A stretch of 64,000 nucleotides of DNA, from NCBI GenBank assembly GCA_022432975.1, contig CM039505.1, forward strand, positions 49,931,897 to 49,995,896. Reading direction: 5' to 3'. The position numbers were made by a program, and so were the translations under genes. The first letter of the stretch is position 1; each line of letters opens with the position of its first letter. Under the pieces are notes generated by a model, which searched no databases, had not been told where the DNA came from, and worked only from the letters and a program-made list of their open reading frames with translations. Below are positions 45,361-55,372 of this stretch, piece after piece. The stretch comes from Begonia masoniana (Eukaryota > Streptophyta > Magnoliopsida > Cucurbitales > Begoniaceae).

Positions 45361-45936
45361 ATGGACAATCAAAACAAGTTGAAAGCCCGTGATATGAAGT
45401 GTTTTAAATGTCTTGGAACGGGTCATTTTATGGCACATTGCCCTAACTCAAGAACTATGGTAATCCGAGATGGTATTACGGAGGAATTGGAGAGCGAAAA
45501 TGATAAAGAAAGAATTGAAGAGGAGGAAGTCGATGAAGTAGAAGTAGTAGAGAGTGACAAAGATGATACGATTCATGCACCTGAAGGACCTCTACTAATG
45601 GTCATTCGACGAGTCCTTGCTTCAAAGAACACAAAAGGAGAATGTCAACGCGAGAACATATTTCATACCCGATGTATAATTAAAGACAAATTGTGTTCCG
45701 TGATTATTGATGGAGGAAGCTGTGCGAATGTGGCTTTACAAGATTTGATAGAAAAGTTATCATTGGAGACTAATGCCCATCCCCATTCATACAACTTAAG
45801 ATGGCTCAATGATAAAGATGATGTCAAGGTTACTAAACGTGTAGCCATAAATTTCAACATTGGAAATTATAAAGATTCCGTTATATGTGACGTAGTGCCC
45901 ATGAGTGTAAGTCACCTAATATTAAGACGACCATAG
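45361..45936 (+). pseudogene. CCHC knuckle and aspartic protease of the gag-protease element
   Basis: In the same frame as gag: CFKCLGTGHFMAHCP (knuckle), an acidic linker, CIIKDKLCSVIIDGGSCANV (retropepsin-like active site region, DGGS where DSG/DTG is usual; DGGS occurs in several plant gypsy elements) and VPMSVSHLIL before a TAG at 45934-45936 where related elements have a Trp (RRP-W-QYDRRAIHDG). Sequence after the stop (NITLVPLTPDQV) is still gypsy-like, then the similarity ends. Confidence 0.85.
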
Positions 45937-46840
45937 CAATACGATCGAAGGGCCATACATGATGGAGTCTCAAACTACTATTCACTCAAGTTTGGTGAAA
46001 GAAACATTACATTAGTACCTTTAACTCCAGATCAAGTTGCTAAAGATGAGGCTACAAGGAAAAAGGGAAAATCAAATCTTTTTATGACTAAAGACCAAAT
46101 AATAAACACCTTGCTAGAGGAAGAATCTTCAAGTGATAATAAATATGAAGAGAGTGAGGATGATGCATCCGATGAAGAATCCTCAAGTGAGGATGAAGAC
46201 TAAGAGATAAAAGAGAGAAAGTTCTATTTTGCAAACAATCCACTATTTGAGTGGAATGATCAAAAGAATGAAGGAGTTGAATTCAACCTCATTGAAAATT
46301 TTGAGGATCAACACCAACTAGAAGAGGAACCCCTTCCATTGACGAAACCAAACATTCACAAAATTATTAACAAACCTATAGATTTAGAAAGTTTATTACT
46401 CAAGGATCCATATTATGATAAAACCTCAATACCACATCCTTTAGAAGCCTTAGGAGTAACCTTAACTTTGGAAAGTTTGAAGTATAAGTTGGGAAATGTC
46501 AAAATTTGTGATACTTATACACGATTTATCTTACTTGAGCCGAAGAAGAGTCGGAACATATTTAAGGCAATCTTGGAATGTTTTGCTCAAAATCATTATT
46601 GGTGGCTTAACAGATTACAACTTCTCATTATTATGCTCCATGACACACTATTTTCCTTGATAGGGAACTATTTAATGAGTCAAACCCAATAGTTGTGGAC
46701 ATTTCTTGGTGGATAAGAATCATAAGTAACCACCTAGAAGATTCAACTTTGATAATGGTATACCAATATCTTTTAATAGATATTTGGAGATGAACATCGA
46801 GGTGATCCAAGAAAGGGATTTGAGAACAAATCCTAAATTA
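45937..46840 (+). other. unidentified acidic ORF region replacing pol
   Basis: Starts with the remaining gypsy-like stretch to about 46100, then an acidic tail (EEESSSDNKYEESEDDASDEE), a TAA near 46203, and a further open stretch to 46692 containing KPNIHKIINKPIDLESLLL, HPLEALGVTLTLESLKYKLG and DTYTRFILLEPKKSRNIF. I do not recognise the latter part. It occupies the place where RT and integrase would be. It could be a captured host fragment or a lineage-specific protein. Confidence 0.5.
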
Positions 46841-46851
46841 GTTGGGGAGGA

Positions 46852-48136
46852 TGATGTGCCAATAGGCCCAAAAGCTCAATCCAAGACTAAAGCCCAATCC
46901 ATATCCAAAGCCCATACTACTTATTACTTGCTTACTAATGACTTTATTTCTTTTGCAGGTAATGGACTCAATGAAGGCTTGGAGCGGAAGCCAATTCACA
47001 CGGCAATGATCAACCTCATCACTTAACCTCTTGGGATGCACGAGATGAAAAGAATCAGCTGGATTAGCAGAAGCGGGAATTTGTCTTCCCGAAGACAAAT
47101 CTTGTAATTTATTTTATGTTGGTTTTCTTTAAACAAACATTAGTTTTATTTTATGTTGTGGCAAAAAGCATTAGCCCTTAGAGTTGTATGGTGGGTAGCT
47201 AATTTGGGTTAAAGTGAATCATCTTGATGTGGGAGGCCCAACCCATTAGAAGACAAAATTGAGAAGAAGCACACAAAGAACAATTGGTAGTGGACACAAG
47301 GATTGATGACGTGACACAAGGAGGGCACTTGATGACATTTGTAAGGGAGGAAGCCTCACCATTGGATGAAGAAGCAAGGACAAGAGGTAGTGCTCACAAG
47401 GATTGATGATGTGGCACAAGGAGGATGCTTGATGATATTTGTAAGGGAGGAAGCCTCACCATTGGATGAAGTACAAGCACAAATCATCTTGGCCACCCAT
47501 CATCACACTCATCCAACGGTTCACATTCAAACTTGCAAAACCCTAGCTACTCTAGGATCTCTATTTAAGCATAATACTTGGCCATTGTATGGGTCTTTTG
47601 CCAAACTTAATACAATTGAGGTATTTCATTTAGACTAGTGTCTAGAGAAAGTCTTCTTCCAAGGGTTAGTGCCATTGGAAATCCCACCAAGGGTGCCCAA
47701 GGTAAGTATCAGTTTGCTTAAACCGATTGGAGAGAACCTCCATTGCTTCCAAGCGTGTGGTGGCTTGAAAGTTCTTACTCCTTACTCTATTCCAAGTCAC
47801 CTTGGTGCTGGAATCATAAGAGAAGGTCACACCATTCCCAAAGACCGGTCTTCTTCCTTGGAAGAAGCATTAGCCGAAAGGTAACTCAATACCTCTATCG
47901 GCCGGTTCAGGGTTTTATCATTTTTCTTTATTTTTCTTCACATAACACTATCATCACTTTACACGTACTTCATCTTCTATCTCTTAGCTTCATTTCGTCT
48001 GAAGAAATCGTTTCATTTCGAGCACTTTAACCTTTTCATTTCTGGTCATATATTTTATTGCTCTCGGGTAAGTCGACCAGTGACAACCCTTACTCTTTGG
48101 GTGATAACTCACTCATTTTCAGGTTTTTACCCATCA
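46852..48136 (+). repeat. 3' LTR of the gag-protease element
   Basis: 1285 bp, preceded by the polypurine tract ttggggagga (46842-46851). Longer than its partner because of an internal imperfect duplication of about 105 bp (aggattgatgacgtg...cattggatgaag, second copy 47367-47475). Confidence 0.92.
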
Positions 48137-48853
48137 ATTAGATTTAATGCCGAATTTCTTCATTTTCTCGTAAAAAAAGTTTCTAAGTCCCCTATTGGCA
48201 TCAGAGTGCATCCTGATTAAAATCTCGATCTGTTTTTCACTTGGTTGCTTTCCTTGGGCATTCACGAGCTCAGGGACTTGATCGGCAGCGCGAAAACGAT
48301 GATGGCGGTTCAAACAATAAGCCAGAGCATTATAGGAGGCGAAATCATGATGGAAACCCTTTTGCTTACCTGCCCAGTGAAAAAATTTGAAGGCAACAAT
48401 GGGGTTTGAGTCACCAAGGTGAATAGTCTTGAGCACCTCAGATACAAGTTTGGGGTTCACTCGACGGAGCTTGTTGAGCTCCAAGATGACAGGTGGGCCC
48501 CACTTACCTCGGTTCTTGCGGAAGGCATCGAGAATGAATCGGGCAATGGGGGAGAGGCGGAGGGAGCGAGAGAGAACATTCTCCGACGATGGTTTTGATG
48601 ATGATGGTGACGAGGAGTTTAATGGTTGAGACGAGAAGAAAAAAGGGTCCCATTTCTGCAAATTGAACGGGCGGGGGTGTCGGGATGTTGGTTTCCGGTG
48701 GGGATCGTGCGGAGGGCGGGATTGGCGACTCGAGAAGAGGCCACCGTAGACGGTGGGACGATGCTGCGTGGGGTTTCTATGGCGATGGCCGTAGAAGAAG
48801 TTGAACTTCTGGATTGACTTGGAAGGGTTGGGATATGGCGACTGCAGGGGCAT
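48134..48853 (-). CDS. captured N-terminal fragment of a pentatricopeptide (PPR) protein
   Basis: Open frame of 239 codons from ATG 48853. After a basic, Ser/Pro-rich N-terminus (organelle-targeting type) it reads LSPIARFILDAFRKNRGKWG, ELNKLRRVNPKLVSEVLK, FKFFHWAGKQKGFHHDFASY and IRMHSDANRGLRNFFYEKMK. This is the start of a plant PPR protein; from memory it resembles the product of Arabidopsis At4g20740. It stops after KKFGIK, about where the capture ends and the nested LTR element (duplication attag, 48137-48141) begins, so only the N-terminus and the first repeat region exist; full-length family members are several hundred residues longer. The frame is intact despite lying in a transposon. 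It may be untranslated. Confidence 0.75.
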   Translation of the reverse strand: MPLQSPYPNPSKSIQKFNFFYGHRHRNPTQHRPTVYGGLFSSRQSRPPHDPHRKPTSRHPRPFNLQKWDPFFFSSQPLNSSSPSSSKPSSENVLSRSLRLSPIARFILDAFRKNRGKWGPPVILELNKLRRVNPKLVSEVLKTIHLGDSNPIVAFKFFHWAGKQKGFHHDFASYNALAYCLNRHHRFRAADQVPELVNAQGKQPSEKQIEILIRMHSDANRGLRNFFYEKMKKFGIKSN

Positions 48854-49429
48854 TCTATTCTGCTATTTCCCCGACGATCCCAACAGCGGGTTCTGGTATT
48901 TGATGATTGACCTTGAGAAGAGGGAGAAAGGAAGAGGAAACAGTAATTTGAGATTTTAGAATTTTTAAACAAAAAAAAAAAAAAAAACAAGAAAGGGTAA
49001 CACGCTCTGCTCTGCGTATGATCAATTTAACAGAAAATTGAACAAAAATATTTAAATCGCAAACGACTTATACGATATGATTTGATTGGACAAAAAAAAA
49101 AAACCTTTGAGACAAAAGGACAAATGACGCTGTACTATAGGGTCTGAATTGAATTTTTTTTCTATTTTTAAGGTTGGTATGTAAAGAAGCAAAGTGCAAA
49201 TTACATTATTGAAAAATTTTCCATACAGAAATACCAAGTGATTCAAAATTGATGCACGTTACTTTGAGGCGTGTAATTGTAGTTGACTACAAAATATGTA
49301 GAAATTTGACTCTTCAAATTACTATTGACTCGTTAGAGATATTTGAAAGTTTAAACAAACACTAAAATTAATTTATATAAGTAACAAAAATAGAACAAAA
49401 ATTTTAAAAATGTTAGGAGAAATTAATTT

Positions 49430-50507
49430 GATCTAACATTCTATAAAATAAAATAAATCAAAAAGTTAAAAGAAAATATAATAAAAAAACAAAAGTATAC
49501 ATAAAGGTCAAAATGGTAAATTACACCATCATTTTAATGGTTATGAGATATTAGATGGATTCTCACTTTTATAAAATGTAAAAAACAAAATTTGATAAAA
49601 ATAAAATTATTATAAATTATATGTAAAAGTCAAAATTAATTTTATTTTGCCTAAAAGAGGTGAAATCTGTTCGTAGTATAATAAGAAAACAAACAAAGGT
49701 AAAGACAAAGAGTCAAACTATTAAAAATTAAGAAACGATAAAATAAAATAGTGAAAAATCTTTGACAAATAAAAAAAAATCTGTCAAGGCATAGTTGCAC
49801 AGTCAATTAGCTAGCTTCCCTTCAAGCTCTCCGAAGAAATTAAGGTGATGGCGAGTGAAATTACAGAAAAATAAGCTCGTTCTGCACAATCAGTTGTTTT
49901 CCGCTGAAACAGAGCAGAGCTACACAGATTAAACAAAGAAATTGCACTTTCTACGTAATAAGCCCTATAAAAACTAAGGGAGCATATCGCTTCCATTAAC
50001 TAGCAAATTTTATGCATATTTCAAACTAAAAAAAAAAAAAACCAGTAGAATCAGCTTACCCAGAAAAAAGTATGAAGCAATCTGAAAAAATCGCAACCCA
50101 ACTCAATCAAAGTAAATCATAAAAACCTGGGTTCCAATCGAAAGTGAGCAGCGAGAGCCACAGAATAGGTGAGACACAGAGAAGCGAGCCAGTCCCTGGG
50201 AGCGATTTTGGAACTTCTTGAATTTAGTGCTTAATTTTTTTTATTCAAATAATTAAAGGATAAGAAGACTAATTAAAGGATAATCAAAGCTTCTTATTTA
50301 TTGTGGACGTGACCAATTTAAGGACAATTTTGTTAATATATAATAATTTGATATTTTTTTATAGTTTAACTGTTATTTTGATATTTACCTATATTTAAGT
50401 TACGATTTTGTAAATAACTTTAAAATAAAATATAATGAATATTAAAAAAATTTCTTTTGAATTTAAATGTGGGTAAAGTCAAATAAATCACGATGTTAAG
50501 AGTTTCT
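49430..50507. repeat. circularly permuted copy of DNA upstream of CIP111
   Basis: Three blocks in one orientation: 49430-49786 matches 13247-13643 plus 14757-14893 (without the 13.6-kb Mutator element); 49787-50147 matches 9874-10228 (from the fifth base of the CIP111 coding sequence through its leader intron); 50148-50507 matches 12853-13235. The outer ends of the copy are neighbours in the source (13235/13247), while the middle junctions are not. The palindrome 10884-12723 and flanks are absent from the copy. No coding potential beyond the retained CIP111 start codon (49791-49793, minus). Confidence 0.88.
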
Positions 50508-51451
50508 AAATTAATTATGTTAACAAAACGACCTCGATCTATATTCCATTAACACAGACAAAAATTCAAGAGAATTCTTTGTTTTTACCCACTAAATGAA
50601 ATTGAGCCGAGGGAATAAACTAAAGATTTATTTTAGACTTTATCTTGTACATTTTATAAACAAAAATATTTCATTTATTGTAAAATTATTCATGTAGTTC
50701 ATTAATTTAATTATTTGTAATATTTGTTGATATTACTTTATGATAACATTCCATTTATTTTTATTTGTTAATATTTTACATCTTAGTGAACCGAGTCAGG
50801 TTTTTAAGAAAAACCCGAACACTTCTTCTTTGATGTTCCTTCGTGTTTCTCCTTAGTTGTGTACATCAGAAAACCGAGAGGGATCGTTGGAGTGTTGTAG
50901 GAGGTCTCGGCTAGAGAGGAGTTCCGGCAGAGATTCTTTAGGAGTTCTTAGAGAACTCCGATTGATTTTGTGCAGCTAGTGGTGGTCAGAGGTTGGAGAT
51001 TGAGGGAAGCGATGTAAAAACTCTTGTCTGAATAAGAACTCGAGAGAGAGAGTTCTGGTGTGCATTTCCCCCTTCACCGAGCTTCTCCATTTATTGGAGA
51101 AATTCCTAACAAACCTCACCCAAAATCCTAGTTCAATAGAATTTTTAGCTAGTAAATTTGATCTCAATTTGGACTTCCAGAGATATTATATGTGGTTAAG
51201 TGGTCAGGGGAGTTTAAATCAAATTTTATTATGATTTTGAATGATTTTTAGGTTAAAATCATCTGATTTGTTGTTTCCTATTGATTTAGAATTGATATCC
51301 ATGTGATTTTTAGGGATTTTAAGAATCATTCATTGTAAAATCATTCATGTAATGCAAGAATTTAATTATTTATAAATATTTATTGATATTACTTTAGGAT
51401 AACATTCTATTTATTATCTGTTTGTTTTATTTGTTTATATCAGTGAAAAGT
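50508..51451. other. intergenic DNA with an imperfect direct repeat
   Basis: About 130 bp around 50670-50790 (tgtaaaattattcatgta... gatattactttatgataaca) recur at about 51330-51440. The 500 bp between (50800-51130) are less AT-rich and may be a gene remnant, but no protein is recognised. Confidence 0.5.
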
Positions 51452-51791
51452 GTATTTGTAACACCTGACATTTTTGTCATGTAATTATCCCTTAAACTAT
51501 TGAATGGGAACTATTGGCCATCAATAAAATGTATATTTTATTAGAAGTTTTGTGATACCTTACAGAAAAGCGGATTTTTGGAGAAAACGAATCGAAGAAT
51601 TTAGGTAACAAATTCAATTGGAAAACCAAGCTATGTACAACAAAAACAAAACTATTTGGTTAGAAATCAATGGAGGGGCTGTTTAGGTAAGAATTAAAGT
51701 TGGTGGGAAAGAACTAATGTGCCATCGACACTTGGCAACTTGTTGAAGAAGCCATGTTTTTTTCTCTCCCCTCCTACGTGAAACATCCTTC

Positions 51792-52992
51792 TAGGGGTGT
51801 AAGTGGTCCGGTCCGGTCCGGTTTTGAAAAAAATTAAGATCGGACCAATAATATTTGGTTTTCATTTTTTCGGACCGGTACCATCAAACAAAATTTAAGG
51901 ACCGGACCAGAACCAGACCAGAATTTTGGTTCCGGTTCTGGCCCGGTTCCTGTTTTCCCATTAAAAAATATTTTTTTAATAAAAAATTTCAAACTAAAAA
52001 ATTTCAAACAAAACTTCAATTTTTGTCAACAGGGCAATGCCCGATCTGAGATTCAACTTTGAAAATGCTAGAATTTTCCGTCATGGGCACTGGGCAGAAG
52101 AAGAGAAATCACAATCATATTTGAAGTCAGCATTCATTGGCATCATATTGTTATCCATCACCCATTGGCAAGCAAAAATTTAATCTAACAAAAAGTAAAT
52201 CATCCCAAACAAAATTACAGCAAAAAAACAGCAGCAAACAACAAAAAAACAATAAAACCGATAATTGGCAGGTTGTAGCTCAGAAAACTAATAGCAAAAA
52301 AACTGCAATGAAACACCGATGATTGACAGCAAAAAATTAACAGCAAAAAACAGCAATGAAACACCGATGATTGGCAGCAAAAAATTAACAGCACAAAAAC
52401 AGCCATCGGAAATTAACAGCAACACAATGAAAATTCAGATAAAGAGCAACACAAAATTAACAGCAATGAAACACCCACAAAAACAGCAAAAATAACACAA
52501 TCAAATGCTCTCGGTCACGTCCGAAGAGTCTCCCAAAAACAGCAGCACAATGAACGTAAAATAGAGATACGAAGTACTACGAACGATGAGATGGAGGGAA
52601 ATGGAATACCTGTACTTACTCAGAGTTTTAAAGAGCTCCAATTTAGATTGAATGCGTCGGCGACAGCTGAGAGAGAAGGTTGAATGACAGATTGAGGCTT
52701 CGGCTTCGGCGTAGGCGAGCGAGACAGTCTCTTGTCTCCTCTCCTCTTCTCTCTTCTGAACTGAGCTGCGAGTCGACAGAAGAATGGAAATTAGGGCTTT
52801 TATGTGTTTTGTGTGGTCCGGTTCTGGTTTTCGGGTTTTTGTCATTAAACCCGAAAACCAAACCAAAATTTTTGGTTCTGCTTTAGCGTAACCGAAATTC
52901 AATTTTTTTTTTAAGAAAACTCGACCAGAACCAGACCAAAAAGGTCGGTTCTGGTCCGGTTCTTTGGTCCGGGTGGGTTTTGTACACCCCTA
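51792..52992. mobile_element. non-autonomous hAT element with CCGGT arrays
   Basis: Exact 8-bp duplication catccttc (51784-51791; 52993-53000); terminal inverted repeat TAGGGGTGTA (right end complement TAGGGGTGTACAAAAC). Subterminal regions carry repeated ggtccggt and gaaccagaccag motifs, and the middle has cagcaaaaaacagca-type repeats (52200-52500). The 52.6-52.8 kb part contains short open frames without recognised similarity. No transposase. Size (1.2 kb) and plan resemble the hAT element at 19048-20271, but the sequences differ. Confidence 0.9.
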
Positions 52993-54334
52993 CATCCTTC
53001 TGCCTTCTCTGTTTTCTCTCTTCCAGGCGACGGTGCCAAATCTCCAAAAATTTGTTTCTCCTGCTTTCTTCTGTTTTCCTCAGCAAAGGTAATCATCTAA
53101 CCTAGTTGACAAGAATGGACATGTTAAAAAGTGAGTTTTGTTGAAGTTTAGGGTTATGGTGTTTTAGAGAAAACTCACTGATATTACGTGAAAACACTTT
53201 GGATCGTTTTCTAAAAGTCTGAATGGAGTTAGAAGCATATCCTACAAGTTATTAGTTAGCATTTGCAGCGTGTTTATTTTCCTTCCGTGCATGTACAGGT
53301 TCGTGCATTACCGAGACGATCAAGAACATCAACTCTACAGCAAACAGGTAAGTTCATACCCGTAAGTTGGCCCTTAAGGCCCTACATCACGGAGACTCTA
53401 GGATTTCACTACTATCGAGAGGTTTCAGGTAGATAAGTTGAAGTTAAACTCCGAGTAGTCTGTTTTTCCCCTTAGGTTCTGTTCTGTTGTTTCTGTTGTC
53501 TGCTGTTTTAATTGTAAGCACAGTGAATGTCCATGCATACACGATTTTCCCGAAAGTTCATGCAAAACTATTTTCTGTACACGGTTTGAAGCTAAGCAAG
53601 ATAAAATCTGACTGAAATGTATTGGTTAAGTGTGGGACGGGGACTGGCCTACTTTTCTGTGTCTGTATATCTGTTTGTCCCTGTCGTGCACTTGCCAGTT
53701 CCCCTATAAGCCCCATTTATACCCCTCTGCCATTGAAATGTAATGTACTGTACTGTCACCGTATTTCTGAAAGTCTATGCATAGCATATGCATCACTGCA
53801 TTTATACATGTTCTTGCCGAGTTTTAGACTCATAGGTGAACTCCCTGATGTAGGTACTGAACCCGTAAATGAGGATTTTGTGCCTCAGTCTGACGAATAA
53901 GTGGCTGGTGGTTCGAGCTCTCAGGGGTGGTTGCTGCAGCCAGACATATTTCTGCCCCGAGGTTTAAGTATTTTAAGTAAAGTCCATGTCTGTAAACCCT
54001 ACTGGAACTCCGGTGTTTTTGGTTTTAAAACTCTGTTGGGGTTCTGTGTTTTTGTTTTAAAAACTCTGTTGGAAATTCTGTTGGGAATATATAATGTATA
54101 GGTTCTGATGTTCGAGTTTCTAAACCTCTGTATTTGACAGTTAAATGTATGTTCTGAAATATTCTGGAATTGTTTGGAATATTTTCTATTTTAGGGTGTG
54201 TATGGATTATCTTTGATTTTAAAGCCACCCGTGTATTCTGTCTCCTTAAATTTCTGTCGTGTTTTCTGATGTGTCCAAAAAGGAATCATGTTATGAATCT
54301 AGTTTCTTCTTTTTGAAAGTTTTGAAGTTTCTGC

Positions 54335-54860
54335 ATCGGTAGATGCCTTCTTCTATTTTTATGTCTTCTGTTCCCTGTCATCGGTAGAAGTCTTCTATCT
54401 TCAGTAGAAGTTTTTTGTTTACTGTTCACTTCGGTAGATGCCTTCTGTAGAAGTCATCTGTTTTAAATTACATCTACCGCTGCCTTAGGTTTCACTTCTA
54501 CCGCTGCCTGTTTATTTCACTTCTACCGCTGCCCGCTTCTCTTTAAAACTACATCTACCGCTGCCTGTTCATTTCACTTCTACTGCTGCCCGCTGCCCGT
54601 TTGTTTCGCTGCCTTTAGAAATCATGTCCACCGCTGCCGGCTCCTATTTAGAAATCACATCTACAGCTGCCTTTCAAAAGTTCTTTCACAGATGCTTTGA
54701 ATCACATCCACCGATGGTCACTGTTCTCTTTTTGTCTTATTCGCATTCACCGATGTCACTGTACATTTTTGTCGTATTCACATCCACCGATCCCTTTAGA
54801 AATCGCATCCACCGCTGGTCACTGTTCCCTTTTTGTCTTATTCACATTTACCGGTGAATA
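54335..54860. repeat. degenerate repeat array (catctaccgctgcc) in the solo LTR
   Basis: At least ten variants of tctaccgctgcc and ggtagaagtcttct occur at irregular 20-40 bp spacing. On the other strand these read ggcagcggtaga, related to the ggcagcggcagatg and cggtggatg motifs of the array in 37491-40038. Same relative position in the LTR as the other arrays. Confidence 0.75.
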
Positions 54861-55372
54861 GTATAGTTCACTTCTGCCTACATCTTCCGCCAACATCTAA
54901 CATTTTTCCCACTAGTTCATTTACCTCTTTTGCCCTACATCACCCGACCCCGTTATTCACTGTCGCCTTTCTTCCGGCAAAAATTTCCAGTTCTACTTTC
55001 TATCTTATTAGGTTTTCCACTACATGTTAAATCGTCCATTTCTGTCTGTTTATTTTCGCCATTCAAACTCTGGTGTTCCAACCCTCTCGTTGCCTGCCAG
55101 AACCCTGTTTAAGTCGAAGTCAAGTCTTAGTGAGAATTCCATAAACTGTTTACATTCCGATTTTTTTGTTACTGTTATCTGTTTCACTTTCAAATCCAGA
55201 AAATGATCTCTATCTCTGTAAAGTTTTCTTTTAAGGGTTTATTTGTTTGTAAAAAGTTCAGTTGGTTTCCTGTTTCAAAAAAATATATATGTCCCGTTTC
55301 TGTAAAATGTCTGGAGTGACGGCTTGACTCCCGGATCCCGATCGGGTACGGGTATCGGGCTGTCACAGTATT

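Larger units (their letters stand above)
41556..48136 (+). mobile_element. non-autonomous LTR retrotransposon with gag and protease only
   Basis: LTRs 41556-42738 (1183 bp) and 46852-48136 (1285 bp), starting TGATGTGCC and ending CCCATCA, exact 5-bp duplication attag (41551-41555; 48137-48141), primer-binding site 42742-42753 and polypurine tract ttggggagga before the 3' LTR. The interior (about 4.1 kb) encodes a Ty3-gypsy type gag, a CCHC knuckle and an aspartic protease motif, then an unidentified acidic ORF region. There is no reverse transcriptase, RNase H or integrase, and no room for them. This is the TR-GAG layout (with protease). It must use enzymes from a related element. Confidence 0.9.
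41325..49162. mobile_element. Mutator-like element with a captured PPR gene fragment
   Basis: Terminal inverted repeats of about 150 bp (left GAAAAAAGTTCAATTCAGAC; right complement GAAAAAAAATTCAATTCAGAC before ccc-like divergence) and an exact 9-bp duplication tatttttaa (41316-41324; 49163-49171). The repeats match those of the 13.6-kb element (shared atagggtca...taacgtt and cgtataa...gtttgcaa-like stretches), so both belong to one family. Without the nested LTR retrotransposon it is about 1.25 kb, of which some 700 bp are a captured pentatricopeptide gene start. No transposase. Confidence 0.88.
51457..55367 (+). mobile_element. solo LTR of the large-LTR family, split by a hAT element
   Basis: Begins TGTAACACCTGAC and ends GGGCTGTCACA, with exact 5-bp duplication gtatt (51452-51456; 55368-55372), no internal domain; without the nested hAT element and its duplication about 2.70 kb. 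Counterpart of 37491-40038 in the opposite orientation, sharing ccttaaggccctacatcac (53371 region) and gatgtaggtactgaaccc (53849 region). Repeats built on catctaccgctgcc occupy about 54335-54860. Confidence 0.9.
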
